Below the pieces are notes generated by a model. It ran no database searches. It saw nothing but the letters and a program-made list of their open reading frames with translations, and had not been told where the DNA came from. Shown here piece by piece: positions 1 to 6,526 of a stretch of 34,228 nucleotides of DNA. The position numbers and the translations under genes were made by a program. Position 1 is the stretch's first letter, and each line of letters begins with the position of its first letter. This stretch comes from a virus: positions 1 through 34,228 of IMG/VR virus record IMGVR_UViG_3300033995_000490, one strand, 5' to 3'.

Positions 1-45
1 CAATCAAACCCGACACGCCTCTGACCTAAGCGCACTTTGTCGGGT
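1..45. repeat. 45-bp terminal direct repeat, left copy
   Basis: This segment is identical to 34184-34228. An exact repeat at the two contig ends is the usual sign of a circular or terminally redundant molecule, and it gives a unit length of 34,183 bases. The repeat ends exactly at the 3' side of the first hairpin of small RNA B. That could be chance from assembly overlap, or could mark a real end. Confidence 0.9.
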
Positions 46-100
46 CGTTTCAGCCAGTCGTAAGGTTTGTGGTTATCCTTGCGGCTGGCTTTGTTAATTC
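1..100 (+). ncRNA. Small structured RNA B (second of a tandem pair)
   Basis: This is about 95 nt of non-coding sequence homologous to the element at 34070-34171. Hairpin 1 pairs 8-15 with 38-45 (ACCCGACA/TGTCGGGT, 8 perfect pairs). Hairpin 2 pairs 53-65 with 77-89 (13 pairs, two G-T wobbles) around an 11-nt loop and is followed by CTTTGTTAATT, so it resembles an intrinsic terminator. Bases 60-82 (23 nt) are identical to 34136-34158, while the outer part of the stem differs from the other copy by compensatory changes. Its promoter would lie across the junction at 34173-34180, putting the RNA start near base 1. Function and family are unknown to me. Confidence 0.7.
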
Positions 101-259
101 CTTAAACCGAGTTTGTTAATTCATAGCAAGTCAAACCGCGCTATACTTCAACTACTTAGCCCTGTTCCTGTTAATTGTTCAAAGCGCACCAGTTAGGTAG
201 TGTACTGCACCACCTCCGTTATTTAGAATCATTCTAAATTAGATTTATTTTTCATTGCT
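101..259. other. Non-coding upstream region
   Basis: I see no gene here. TTTGTTAATTC occurs at 90-100 and 112-122, with a related TGTTAATT at 169-176. A hairpin pairs 195-202 with 208-215 with one mismatch and has no T tract. The stretch ends with the palindrome at 222-238 that precedes the first early promoter. Confidence 0.5.
222..238. promoter_or_regulatory. Palindromic operator candidate, copy 1
   Basis: TTTAGAAT-C-ATTCTAAA is a perfect 8+1+8 palindrome ending 24 bases before the TTG of the promoter at 263-291. The same palindrome, with only the centre changed, recurs at 3126-3142 upstream of a second near-identical promoter. These are the only two full copies I found, which suggests one dimeric regulator controls both operons. 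No candidate regulator is obvious. Confidence 0.6.
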
Positions 260-262
260 TTG

Positions 263-291
263 TTGTAGTAACGAAATTACGTGTATATTTG
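263..291 (+). promoter_or_regulatory. Bacteroidota-type promoter, recombination/lysis operon
   Basis: The -7 element is TATATTTG at 284-291. TTG at 263-265 lies 21 bases upstream (start to start), inside GTTGTAGTAACGAA, which is nearly repeated at the 3155-3183 promoter. The predicted RNA starts in CGCACATTAAAACC, just ahead of the ATG at 314. Confidence 0.75.
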
Positions 292-313
292 TCGCACATT
301 AAAACCAAACCAC

Positions 314-568
314 ATGACCTACTCACTCCAACAACTTGAGAACGCTATTCACGTAGCTAATTTCAAAAAAAATGACGACTGGCAAATAATCGTATCAGGC
401 TCGGACATTTTGCACGCCAAATGTTCCGCTATCATTAAAGTCAGCAGCGTTCAGCTTGGCACGTTAGCCCGCGCAATGCAAGTCAACTGCGAAGAAAACG
501 ATGGCGTTTACTCGCTAACCTTTGAACATAACACAAACCAAGTAATCTTTCAAACCATAATCTTATGA
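314..568 (+). CDS. Hypothetical early protein, 84 aa
   Basis: First gene of the early operon. The ATG at 314 was chosen because it follows an A/C-rich leader (AAAACCAAACCAC) also seen before other starts here. An in-frame GTG at 281 would lie on top of the promoter -7 element. The product begins MTYSLQQLENAI and has no signal peptide, membrane segment or motif I recognise. Its stop overlaps the start of the ERF gene (ATGA), so a role with the recombination genes is plausible but unproven. Confidence 0.7.
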   Translation: MTYSLQQLENAIHVANFKKNDDWQIIVSGSDILHAKCSAIIKVSSVQLGTLARAMQVNCEENDGVYSLTFEHNTNQVIFQTIIL

Positions 569-1098
569 AAACCAGCGAATCAATTAAAGAAATAGCCGTT
601 GCCCTACACAAGTTTCACGGCCTAATGGGTAAGGTTGGAAAGGATGCCGTTAACCCACACTTCAAGAACAAGTACGCATCTTTGAGCAATATCATAGAAG
701 CCACCACACCACACTTAAACGCGGTCGGGCTATCTGTTATTCAGTTACCTACAGAAAGCGGCTTAGAAACAATGCTAATGCACACATCGGGCGAATACAT
801 TAGTAGCGTATCACTAACGCCATGTAAAGATGCAAGCAATCCACAGGCATTGGGGTCGGCTTTGACATACGCTAAACGTTACGCATACGCTGGGCTATTG
901 AATCTAAACATAGACGAAGACGATGATGCGCAAAGGGCAACGGTAGCACCAATCAAAGTGAAGCCCGAATTAACGCCATCGCACCCAAAGTGGGAAGCCG
1001 CAAAGAAAGCCGTAAGCGAAGGCAGCACCACCGTAGCCGATATTGAAAAAGCCTATACACTAACCGCAGCGAACGCTGAATTACTTACATCGAAATGA
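565..1098 (+). CDS. erf: ERF-family single-strand annealing protein, 177 aa
   Basis: Annealing proteins of the ERF family (P22 Erf type) bind single-stranded ends and drive phage recombination and genome circularisation. The family pattern is clear: an N-terminal helix, K-x-x-x-NPHFKNKYASL near residues 27-40, P-x-L-x-x-x-GLSVIQ near 50-60, H-T-S-G-E in the middle, then GSALTYAKRYAYAGLLNL followed by the acidic D-E-D-D-D-A. The C-terminal tail (about residues 130-177) is variable, as is usual. It overlaps both neighbours by four bases in a block with Gp157-like and SSB-like genes, a common recombination cassette. Confidence 0.95.
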   Translation: MKTSESIKEIAVALHKFHGLMGKVGKDAVNPHFKNKYASLSNIIEATTPHLNAVGLSVIQLPTESGLETMLMHTSGEYISSVSLTPCKDASNPQALGSALTYAKRYAYAGLLNLNIDEDDDAQRATVAPIKVKPELTPSHPKWEAAKKAVSEGSTTVADIEKAYTLTAANAELLTSK

Positions 1099-1583
1099 GC
1101 AAATCACTTTACCACATCGAACAGGAATATCTTGACCTTGCAAACCAACTGGAGCAAGGCGAACTAACAGCGGAATTAGAAACCGCTTTGGCCATTAACC
1201 AATCGGAGCTGCAAGGTAAGGCCATAGCCTATGCCTACGTTATTAAAGATGCGCTTGCAACCGTAGACATTATAGATGCGGAGATAACCCGTCTAATGGC
1301 ACGTAAGAAAGCGGAGCAAGCCAAATCCGAAAAGCTAAAGGAAACGATAAGCAACGCCATGCAGTTCTACGGGATTACGGAGGTCAAGAGCGAATTGGTT
1401 AAACTATCCTTTCGCAAGTCAAAACAGACCGTTGGAAGTAGCGAAGGACTGGACAAAGAATTTCTAACTGTGAAGCCCGAAAGTTACAGCCCGAATCTAA
1501 CCGCCATCAAAGCGGCTATTGAGGAAGGGCGCGAAGTCAAAGGGTATCAAGTTTTGGAGAAACTTAGTTTGCAAATCAAATGA
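1095..1583 (+). CDS. Siphovirus Gp157-like protein, 162 aa
   Basis: This matches the Gp157 family of phage proteins, which usually sit beside recombination and SSB genes and whose biochemical role is poorly defined. The long, charged alpha-helical N-terminal half (about 1-100, heptad-like, coiled coil likely) contains the family's ITRLMARKKAEQAKSEKLKE region. The C-terminal half carries the conserved K-L-S-F-R-K-S, followed by a KAAIEEG-x-x-VKGYQV closing segment. Length is typical. It overlaps erf by 4 bases. Confidence 0.85.
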   Translation: MSKSLYHIEQEYLDLANQLEQGELTAELETALAINQSELQGKAIAYAYVIKDALATVDIIDAEITRLMARKKAEQAKSEKLKETISNAMQFYGITEVKSELVKLSFRKSKQTVGSSEGLDKEFLTVKPESYSPNLTAIKAAIEEGREVKGYQVLEKLSLQIK

Positions 1584-1711
1584 GTTACTCAACAGAAACC
1601 GTAGGCCGTCCATTTCCTCGTCAATGGATTATTGGCAAGAAATTAGTAGACGAGCAATTTGAAACGAAAAAAATAGTAAATTCGCAAAAACAAAACAAAC
1701 CATGCAAGTAG
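1580..1711 (+). CDS. Small ORF, 43 aa
   Basis: Reads MSYSTETVGRPFPRQW and ends in a lysine- and glutamine-rich tail. The start overlaps the previous stop (ATGA at 1580-1583), the junction style used throughout the genome. The 3' end overlaps the next gene by 10 bases and contains that gene's promoter, so the last codons may be constrained by DNA signals. No family recognised. Confidence 0.55.
   Translation: MSYSTETVGRPFPRQWIIGKKLVDEQFETKKIVNSQKQNKPCK
1658..1684 (+). promoter_or_regulatory. Candidate promoter upstream of the SSB-like gene
   Basis: TTTG at 1658-1661 and TAAATTCG at 1677-1684, a one-base variant of TAnnTTTG, lie just ahead of the ATG at 1702. The 11-mer GTAAATTCGCA is repeated exactly at 25067-25077 in front of another start codon, which supports it being a signal. 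Confidence 0.5.
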
Positions 1712-2049
1712 AAGGTAAAGTGGCTCACATCGGGCAAACAGAAACAGTAGGAGCAAACGGATTCACCAAGCGGCTATTAGTGGTCGACACTGGTGCGCAA
1801 TACGATGCACTAACTCCAATCGAATTTAAGAAAGATAAGGTTGCCTTATTGGACAACTTAAAGGTTGGGCAAACCGTCAAAGTATCAATCAATCTTGGCG
1901 GTCGAGAATATAGCGGCAAGTACTACCCAAGCATTACGGGTTGGAAGATTGACACAATAGCCGCTACGCTTTCTAGGGTTGCAAGTACTCCGATGGCAAC
2001 GCAAGCACCCGTATATGTGGATGACTTAACCGATGAATTACCTTTCTAA
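1702..2049 (+). CDS. ssb: DUF3127-type single-stranded DNA-binding protein, 115 aa
   Basis: Matches the small Bacteroidota DUF3127 family, regarded as OB-fold single-strand-binding proteins of phages and mobile elements. Residues 1-85 form alternating beta strands (GKVAHIG, FTKRLLVVDT, PIEFKKDKVALLD, GQTVKVSINLGGREY), followed by a conserved tryptophan (GWKID). The tail is acidic and ends DDLTDELPF, resembling the C-terminal tip by which SSBs recruit partners. It sits directly after the ERF and Gp157-like genes and may have its own promoter at 1658-1684. Confidence 0.85.
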   Translation: MQVEGKVAHIGQTETVGANGFTKRLLVVDTGAQYDALTPIEFKKDKVALLDNLKVGQTVKVSINLGGREYSGKYYPSITGWKIDTIAATLSRVASTPMATQAPVYVDDLTDELPF

Positions 2050-2456
2050 TGCCAGTACTATCCAACAAAAGCCGCGAACGGCTTGTAGGAATTAAACCCG
2101 TGTTAATCGAGATTATTGAACGGGCGATAATTGACACGCCAATAGACTTCGGCATTCCTCCTGACGGGGGATTGCGTACTGCCTACCGTCAAAACCAACT
2201 ATACGCTAAAGGTCGCACCGAAGCTGGTCAAATCATTACATGGGTTGACGGGATGAAGAAACGCTCACGCCACCAAGACGGAGATGCCTTTGACATTTAC
2301 GCATTTGTAGATGGCAAGGCAAGTTGGGATCCTAAACATTACGAACCAATAGCCCGACATTTACAAGGAATTGCGTGGGTGGAATTTGGCGTGGTACTGG
2401 AGTGGGGCGGTGATTGGACTAAGCGCGATTTACCACATTTCGAAATCAAGAAATGA
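2049..2456 (+). CDS. Endolysin, M15 (VanY/L-Ala-D-Glu) peptidase, 135 aa
   Basis: A zinc peptidase that would cut the peptide stems of host peptidoglycan at lysis. The M15 signature is complete: S73-R-H75-x-x-G-D-A-F-D82 gives two zinc ligands (H75, D82), and D127-L-P-H130-F-E supplies the catalytic acid and third ligand. The GGLRTAYRQNQLYAKGRT segment is the usual substrate-side helix. The length is that of a single catalytic domain with no cell-wall-binding domain or signal peptide, so a holin or other export route is needed. It is followed by two membrane-anchored proteins, which suggests a lysis block inside the early operon. Confidence 0.93.
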   Translation: MPVLSNKSRERLVGIKPVLIEIIERAIIDTPIDFGIPPDGGLRTAYRQNQLYAKGRTEAGQIITWVDGMKKRSRHQDGDAFDIYAFVDGKASWDPKHYEPIARHLQGIAWVEFGVVLEWGGDWTKRDLPHFEIKK

Positions 2457-2755
2457 CACCCGAACGATATTTTACACTCGCCTTAATCATTGCGGTGGCC
2501 ATCCTTAGTTGGATTGCATTCGGTAACCCATCGAATGAAGTGCCAGCAATAGACCCCGAAACGTACAGGATAGAAGAACGGCAACGGATTAGGGATTTGG
2601 AGGTAATACCAGCGCAGATGGCGTTGGATAGCGTGGTGAAATTGTTGGAGTTAAAGCCGACCATTCGCTACGTTAGGGCGAAGAAACAAACGGAACAACG
2701 AGCGGAATTGAGTGATAGTTTGCAGGCGGTTCTACTCCTTAACAGATTGAAATGA
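2453..2755 (+). CDS. Membrane-anchored protein, spanin-like candidate, 100 aa
   Basis: An N-terminal hydrophobic segment (about residues 7-23, FTLALIIAVAILSWIAF) is followed by a charged, mostly helical periplasmic-type domain rich in E, R and K. This N-in, single-anchor topology is that of an inner-membrane spanin (Rz-like). Spanins have no useful sequence signature, so the call rests on topology and on position: overlapping the endolysin by four bases and followed by a second envelope protein. It could also be an unrelated membrane protein. Confidence 0.5.
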   Translation: MTPERYFTLALIIAVAILSWIAFGNPSNEVPAIDPETYRIEERQRIRDLEVIPAQMALDSVVKLLELKPTIRYVRAKKQTEQRAELSDSLQAVLLLNRLK

Positions 2756-3120
2756 AAACCCTTATACTCCTATTCATACCCTTCGCATCCATTGCCCAAG
2801 TTCACTTAAACGCTACACAAGTGCGCTTGGTCAACACGCTACTGGATGAACGGGAGCAGCTAATCGAAGCCAGCACAGAGGTGCAAGAGTGGCGTGATGT
2901 ATACTATGAATGCGACCGATTAAGCGCGATTCAGGATAGCAGCATAGTGGAATTGAAACTACTCGCAGAACTTCACACTAAACGGTCGGCAGCCTTTGAG
3001 AAGCTAAACGCAAAGGAACGAGTTAAGTCACAAAGACGGGCGCGGACGGCTTGGATACTGGGCGCGGTCGTGGTAATTGAAACGGTCATCATTACCGTAG
3101 TAGCCGCAACCTTTCGCTAA
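2752..3120 (+). CDS. Secreted or membrane coiled-coil protein, lysis-cassette candidate, 122 aa
   Basis: Begins with a short cleavable-looking signal peptide (MKTLILLFIPFASIAQ) with no lipobox cysteine. A long helical region follows, with coiled-coil character (about residues 20-95). A C-terminal hydrophobic segment near 101-120 (AWILGAVVVIETVIITVVAA) ends the protein. It is the last gene of the operon, directly after the endolysin and the single-anchor protein. A spanin-type or holin-assisting envelope role is inferred from this context only. Confidence 0.5.
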   Translation: MKTLILLFIPFASIAQVHLNATQVRLVNTLLDEREQLIEASTEVQEWRDVYYECDRLSAIQDSSIVELKLLAELHTKRSAAFEKLNAKERVKSQRRARTAWILGAVVVIETVIITVVAATFR

Positions 3121-3125
3121 CCTTA

Positions 3126-3142
3126 TTTAGAATCGTTCTAAA
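3126..3142. promoter_or_regulatory. Palindromic operator candidate, copy 2
   Basis: TTTAGAAT-C-GTTCTAAA matches the palindrome at 222-238 except at one centre-proximal base. It ends 12 bases before the TTG of the next promoter, against 24 bases in copy 1. The 12-base difference is close to one helical turn. Confidence 0.6.
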
Positions 3143-3154
3143 TTACGTTTGGCG

Positions 3155-3183
3155 TTGTGGTAACGAATAAAAGTATATATTTG
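3155..3183 (+). promoter_or_regulatory. Bacteroidota-type promoter, accessory early operon
   Basis: TTG at 3155-3157 in GTTGTGGTAACGAA and TATATTTG at 3176-3183, the same 21-base offset as the promoter at 263-291. The transcribed leader (GCACATTAAACCAC) also closely matches the one there, so the two promoters are sisters. Confidence 0.75.
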
Positions 3184-3205
3184 CAGCACATTAAACCACA
3201 TCAAA

Positions 3206-3397
3206 ATGAGAACATCACACGTCCTTTCGCTACTTCGTTCGGGTAGTTATTCCAAGCAATCAATTGCGTTGCTTGTAGGTCAGCAAATGGGTCGCAAATG
3301 GAGTATATCAGTTATTGAATCCGACCTTAAATACCTAAAGAAAATCTACCACGTTGAACAGGATGGTAATTTGTACACGATAATTAACCAAGACTAA
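3206..3397 (+). CDS. Small protein with possible winged-helix fold, 63 aa
   Basis: Reads as three short helices and a hairpin: SHVLSLLRSGSYSKQSIALL, then SVIESDLKYLKKIY, then VEQDGNLYTIIN. This pattern resembles a minimal winged-helix DNA-binding domain. First gene after the operator-linked promoter, so a regulatory role is possible, but I cannot place it in a named family. Confidence 0.6.
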   Translation: MRTSHVLSLLRSGSYSKQSIALLVGQQMGRKWSISVIESDLKYLKKIYHVEQDGNLYTIINQD

Positions 3398-3409
3398 AAC
3401 CAAACCACA

Positions 3410-3739
3410 ATGGAAACCAAAATGAAAGATTGCCCTGATTGCGAAGAAGGAAAGTATTATGTTGATACAAGCAGACAATGTACTAAGACCCCGTGGCAAG
3501 AATGCTGCGGAGGTTGCGGCTACGAGGTAACGTGCGAAACTTGCAACGGCACGGGTGAAATTGAAGATGAAGATGACATATTCAGCGTTGGTAACAAGTT
3601 CAAGTACTTAGGGCTGGATGCAATAGTGACCAATGTAGAATTTAGTATATACAGCGGCATCACATACACAATCCTTGTGGAATGCAGCGGTGTTGAATTA
3701 AAAGTAAATGCATTAAGTGAAACCCTTAAAAACCGCTAA
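3410..3739 (+). CDS. Zinc-ribbon protein with DnaJ-like CxxCxG repeats, 109 aa
   Basis: The N-terminal half contains C-P-D-C-E-E-G, then C-C-G-G-C-G, then C-E-T-C-N-G-T-G, a pattern of paired cysteines like the zinc domain of DnaJ. The C-terminal half (about 55-109) is a small beta-rich domain without recognised motifs. The start follows the leader AAAACCAAACCACA. No enzymatic residues are visible. It may bind a partner protein or nucleic acid through the zinc domain. Confidence 0.7.
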   Translation: METKMKDCPDCEEGKYYVDTSRQCTKTPWQECCGGCGYEVTCETCNGTGEIEDEDDIFSVGNKFKYLGLDAIVTNVEFSIYSGITYTILVECSGVELKVNALSETLKNR

Positions 3740-3741
3740 TT

Positions 3742-3951
3742 ATGACATTCGAGAAAACAGTACAAGTCTGGGGCATCACGTTACAGGTGCAAGGCAATTA
3801 TGAAAGCGAGAAAGCAACACGCGACACACCGTCATACTTTGAGTGCGAAGTTTACAGCGTACATTCGGAGGACGGCCAAGATATAACCGACATCGTTTCA
3901 GATAGGGCTATGTCGATAATTGAAAACCGATTAGCCGAAATACTGCCATGA
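3742..3951 (+). CDS. Hypothetical protein, 69 aa
   Basis: Short acidic protein beginning MTFEKTVQVWGITLQV, with beta-strand-like first half and a helical C-terminus (DRAMSIIENRLAEIL). Lies two bases after the zinc-ribbon gene and overlaps the next small gene by four bases. No family recognised. Confidence 0.65.
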   Translation: MTFEKTVQVWGITLQVQGNYESEKATRDTPSYFECEVYSVHSEDGQDITDIVSDRAMSIIENRLAEILP

Positions 3952-4106
3952 GGTCGCTATTCCTAACTTATTACCTTGCTTGCCTTCTATGCCCAATAAT
4001 AGCATACGAGCCGCACGTATGCAAGGAAACGCATGAGATACCAATGCACGTTAAATTGTTCACCGTTGGGCAGCAAAGAATGTTCTATAACGACATAATG
4101 AAATGA
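3948..4106 (+). CDS. Small protein with hydrophobic N-terminus, 52 aa
   Basis: Reads MRSLFLTYYLACLLCPIIAY and then a polar tail with several histidines and methionines. The N-terminus looks like a signal peptide or membrane anchor. ATGA overlaps join it to both neighbours, which favours a real gene. Function unknown. Confidence 0.55.
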   Translation: MRSLFLTYYLACLLCPIIAYEPHVCKETHEIPMHVKLFTVGQQRMFYNDIMK

Positions 4107-4165
4107 CTCAAACCGAACGATTGAAAGAAGCCCTTGCATTTAGTTGTGAGGGCTTGCATAATTGA
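4103..4165 (+). CDS. Very short ORF overlapping a hairpin, 20 aa
   Basis: Reads MTQTERLKEALAFSCEGLHN, starting at an ATGA overlap. Its codons include a stem pairing 4128-4134 (AAGCCCT) with 4149-4155 (AGGGCTT), and it contains CCCTTGCA (4131-4138), a sequence repeated at 4305-4312 in the primase leader. It may be a leader peptide or simply the place where the operon ends. There is no T tract after the stem. Confidence 0.35.
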   Translation: MTQTERLKEALAFSCEGLHN

Positions 4166-4184
4166 AAACTATTTACTACATTTG
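4154..4184 (+). promoter_or_regulatory. Promoter for the replication operon
   Basis: TACATTTG at 4177-4184 is a perfect TAnnTTTG element followed by C. The upstream TTG at 4154-4156 is 23 bases away and another at 4162-4164 is 15 bases away, both off the best spacing. Transcription would start near 4190 and produce the structured leader that follows. Confidence 0.6.
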
Positions 4185-4185
4185 C

Positions 4186-4327
4186 ACCGTTCGGAGTTAG
4201 ACGCCCGAATGTAAAACGATATGATTCACACATTAAACATCTTGCAAGGGTAAAAACATTACGGGCGGCCATGTCGCGTCTGTAATTACTGTGCGTCTAC
4301 ACAGCCCTTGCATCTTTGTTATCTCAA
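4186..4327 (+). ncRNA. Structured leader RNA before the primase-helicase gene
   Basis: About 140 nt between the promoter and the ATG at 4328, with competing pairings. A local hairpin pairs 4189-4194 with 4205-4210. A stronger stem pairs 4202-4212 with 4256-4267 (11 pairs, one bulged A at 4261). TAGACGC at 4198-4204 can instead pair with GCGTCTA at 4293-4299. In the loop of the 11-pair stem, TGCAAGGG (4243-4250) is complementary to CCCTTGCA (4305-4312), 15 bases before the start codon, giving a pseudoknot or a switch. It could be a cis-regulatory leader or a separate small RNA. No tRNA-like features. Confidence 0.55.
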
Positions 4328-6526
4328 ATGAGTAAAATTAGCCTATTCAAAAAGCTACCGTTAAAAGGTCAGCCGCATATCTGCGATGAACTAATGACAA
4401 TGTTTGATTTTTTTAGTGCCGTTAAGTATGGCCAATGGAAAGACCAAGTTATTGCAATTCGTGGAATTGAAGATAAAAATACTCGCGATAGGGCTAAGTT
4501 AAACCTTCCATCTGTTACCATCGCTGGCACGTTTCGAGAAAGGAAAGGCGAATTACTTATTGAGCATAGCGGTTTTTTAGCGGTGGACATCGATAAGTTT
4601 AGCGACAAAACTGAATTGCTGGCCGATGCCTATACTCATGCGTTATTCTATTCTGCAAGTGGAAAAGGTCTTGTTTGCGTAGTAAAAGTAAACCCCGAAA
4701 AGCACAAAGAAAGCTATGCGTGGTTATCTAATTACTACTTTACAACTTACGGGATTGTAGTTGATGAAGCACCTAAGAACGTAGCATCATTGCGTTTTGT
4801 TTCATACGACCCCGAAATTTTTATAAACGAAAAGAGTAAAAAGTCAGGAGTAAAAGCCGAAAGCCGCGCCAAAATTCAAAGTATTCCAGTTGTTTGTCCT
4901 CCGTCAGTTGCTGGTGAAATGTGTCAAGAGGTCAAATCATTGGGTATTGATATTGCACCTGACTACGAAAGCTACTTGCGATTAGGGTTATCGGTTGCGG
5001 CTGGCTTTGGTGAGGACGGGCGTTCCATGTTTCATGCGTTGTGTTTTGCTTCGCCAAAATATGATTCAAGTCAGGCCGACCGCAAATATACCGAATGCCT
5101 AAAGACCGCGCCCCGTTCAAAGGTTGGTGTTGGTACGTTCTATTGGATGTTAAAGCAAGTTGGCATCCATGCCCCAAAAACCAATAGCCGTTCGGTGCAA
5201 GTTGCCGCGATGGGTAAACGTGCTGGCCGACAAATTGAAGGGGTTGTGCAGCAACTTGTAGAAATTGACGGGCTAAGTCAGGAACAGGCCATGTCGGTTG
5301 CCAAAGAGGTTTATAGCCGCGATGACATAGACCTTCGCAAAGTTTCGAGCGACCCCGAAAACTTAATTGAAGGGGTTATGGAATGGATACGTCAAAACCA
5401 TCCAATCCGTAAAAATGCCATCACTCAAAAGCTGGAAGAAAACGGGCAAGAGGTAAGCAAAGAAAGGCTAAACAGTATCTATTTGCGTGGCCGCCTAATG
5501 TTTAACACTAAGGATGTAACATTTGATTTAATTGAACGGGTTATATTTTCAGATTTTACGCACGAATTTAATCCCATAAACGAATATATTGACCATAACC
5601 GATACCGAAATGGGAAAGGTCAACTGGACGCACTATGCAAAACGATTGCAACGGATAGCCCACACTCCGAAATCTTTATTCGCAAATGGTGTTTAGGATG
5701 GATTGCAGCATTAAACGGCCATCCTGTTAGGTCGGTTTTGACTTTAGTAGGTGGGCAAAATACAGGAAAGACCGAATGGTTTAGACGGTTACCACCTTCG
5801 CCACTTCGCAAGTATTATGCAGAATCAAAGTTGGATGCTGGCAAGGATGATGATATTCTAATGTGTCAAAAGCTATGGGTTATGGATGATGAAATGGGGG
5901 GCAAGTCTAAACAGGATGAAAAGCGTTTCAAAGAACTTACATCCAAGTCGACTTTTAGCCTTCGCGCACCTTATGGCCGACATAATGAAGATTACAAGCG
6001 TTTAGCGATACTTTGCGGAACTTCAAATGAAGAAGATGTAATTAACGACCCGACAGGAAACACGCGAATACTGCCTGTGAGGGTGCAAAGTATAAACCAT
6101 GAAGCGTACAATTCAATTGATAAGGACGAACTATTTATGGAATGTGTACGTGCTTATGAAAGTGGTGAAAGCTGGCAGTTAAGTCGCGAAGAACTTGCGC
6201 TATTGGATGCGGTAGGTAGCGAATTTGAAACAACACCATACGAACGTGAATTGATTTTGTCAAACATTTCACTACCAAGAGCGGGGGCTTATACGTCTTT
6301 TTGTACGGCAACCGAAATAAAAGACCTTATCGAAAGCAGAACAAAGCAAAAGATTTTTAGCATGAAGCGGTTTGGCATGGAGTTAAAAAAGGTGTTTGGT
6401 AAGCCTGTTGCAAAGCGTATAAACGGTTTTCCATGTAAGGTTTACGAAATATTAAAGATGGATGATAATCATCCTACTACACGTGAAAGCCGTGCTACCA
6501 TTGAGATTGACGATGAACCGTTCTAA
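4328..6526 (+). CDS. Primase-helicase, BT4734/VirE-like N-terminus plus VirE-type ATPase, 732 aa
   Basis: Likely the main replication protein, making primers and unwinding DNA. Residues about 15-165 resemble the BT4734-like/VirE N-terminal primase domain. D87-I-D89 in the strand FLAVDID and the SASGKGLVCVV loop (109-118) fit the metal and nucleotide sites of the archaeo-eukaryotic primase fold. A PriCT-2-like helical domain follows (about 195-290, LGIDIAPDYESYLRLGLSV to GVGTFYWMLKQ). The C-terminal half is a VirE-type P-loop ATPase with Walker A G475-GQNTGKT482 and Walker B VMDDE518-522. I chose ATG 4328; an in-frame TTG at 4316 sits inside the leader structure. A cluster of iterons begins within its last codons. 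Confidence 0.9.
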   Translation: MSKISLFKKLPLKGQPHICDELMTMFDFFSAVKYGQWKDQVIAIRGIEDKNTRDRAKLNLPSVTIAGTFRERKGELLIEHSGFLAVDIDKFSDKTELLADAYTHALFYSASGKGLVCVVKVNPEKHKESYAWLSNYYFTTYGIVVDEAPKNVASLRFVSYDPEIFINEKSKKSGVKAESRAKIQSIPVVCPPSVAGEMCQEVKSLGIDIAPDYESYLRLGLSVAAGFGEDGRSMFHALCFASPKYDSSQADRKYTECLKTAPRSKVGVGTFYWMLKQVGIHAPKTNSRSVQVAAMGKRAGRQIEGVVQQLVEIDGLSQEQAMSVAKEVYSRDDIDLRKVSSDPENLIEGVMEWIRQNHPIRKNAITQKLEENGQEVSKERLNSIYLRGRLMFNTKDVTFDLIERVIFSDFTHEFNPINEYIDHNRYRNGKGQLDALCKTIATDSPHSEIFIRKWCLGWIAALNGHPVRSVLTLVGGQNTGKTEWFRRLPPSPLRKYYAESKLDAGKDDDILMCQKLWVMDDEMGGKSKQDEKRFKELTSKSTFSLRAPYGRHNEDYKRLAILCGTSNEEDVINDPTGNTRILPVRVQSINHEAYNSIDKDELFMECVRAYESGESWQLSREELALLDAVGSEFETTPYERELILSNISLPRAGAYTSFCTATEIKDLIESRTKQKIFSMKRFGMELKKVFGKPVAKRINGFPCKVYEILKMDDNHPTTRESRATIEIDDEPF

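Noticed and set aside
4186-4327. Possible tRNA in the structured leader
   Set aside because: No T-loop GTTCRANNC, no seven-pair acceptor stem with a four-arm layout, and no plausible anticodon arm.
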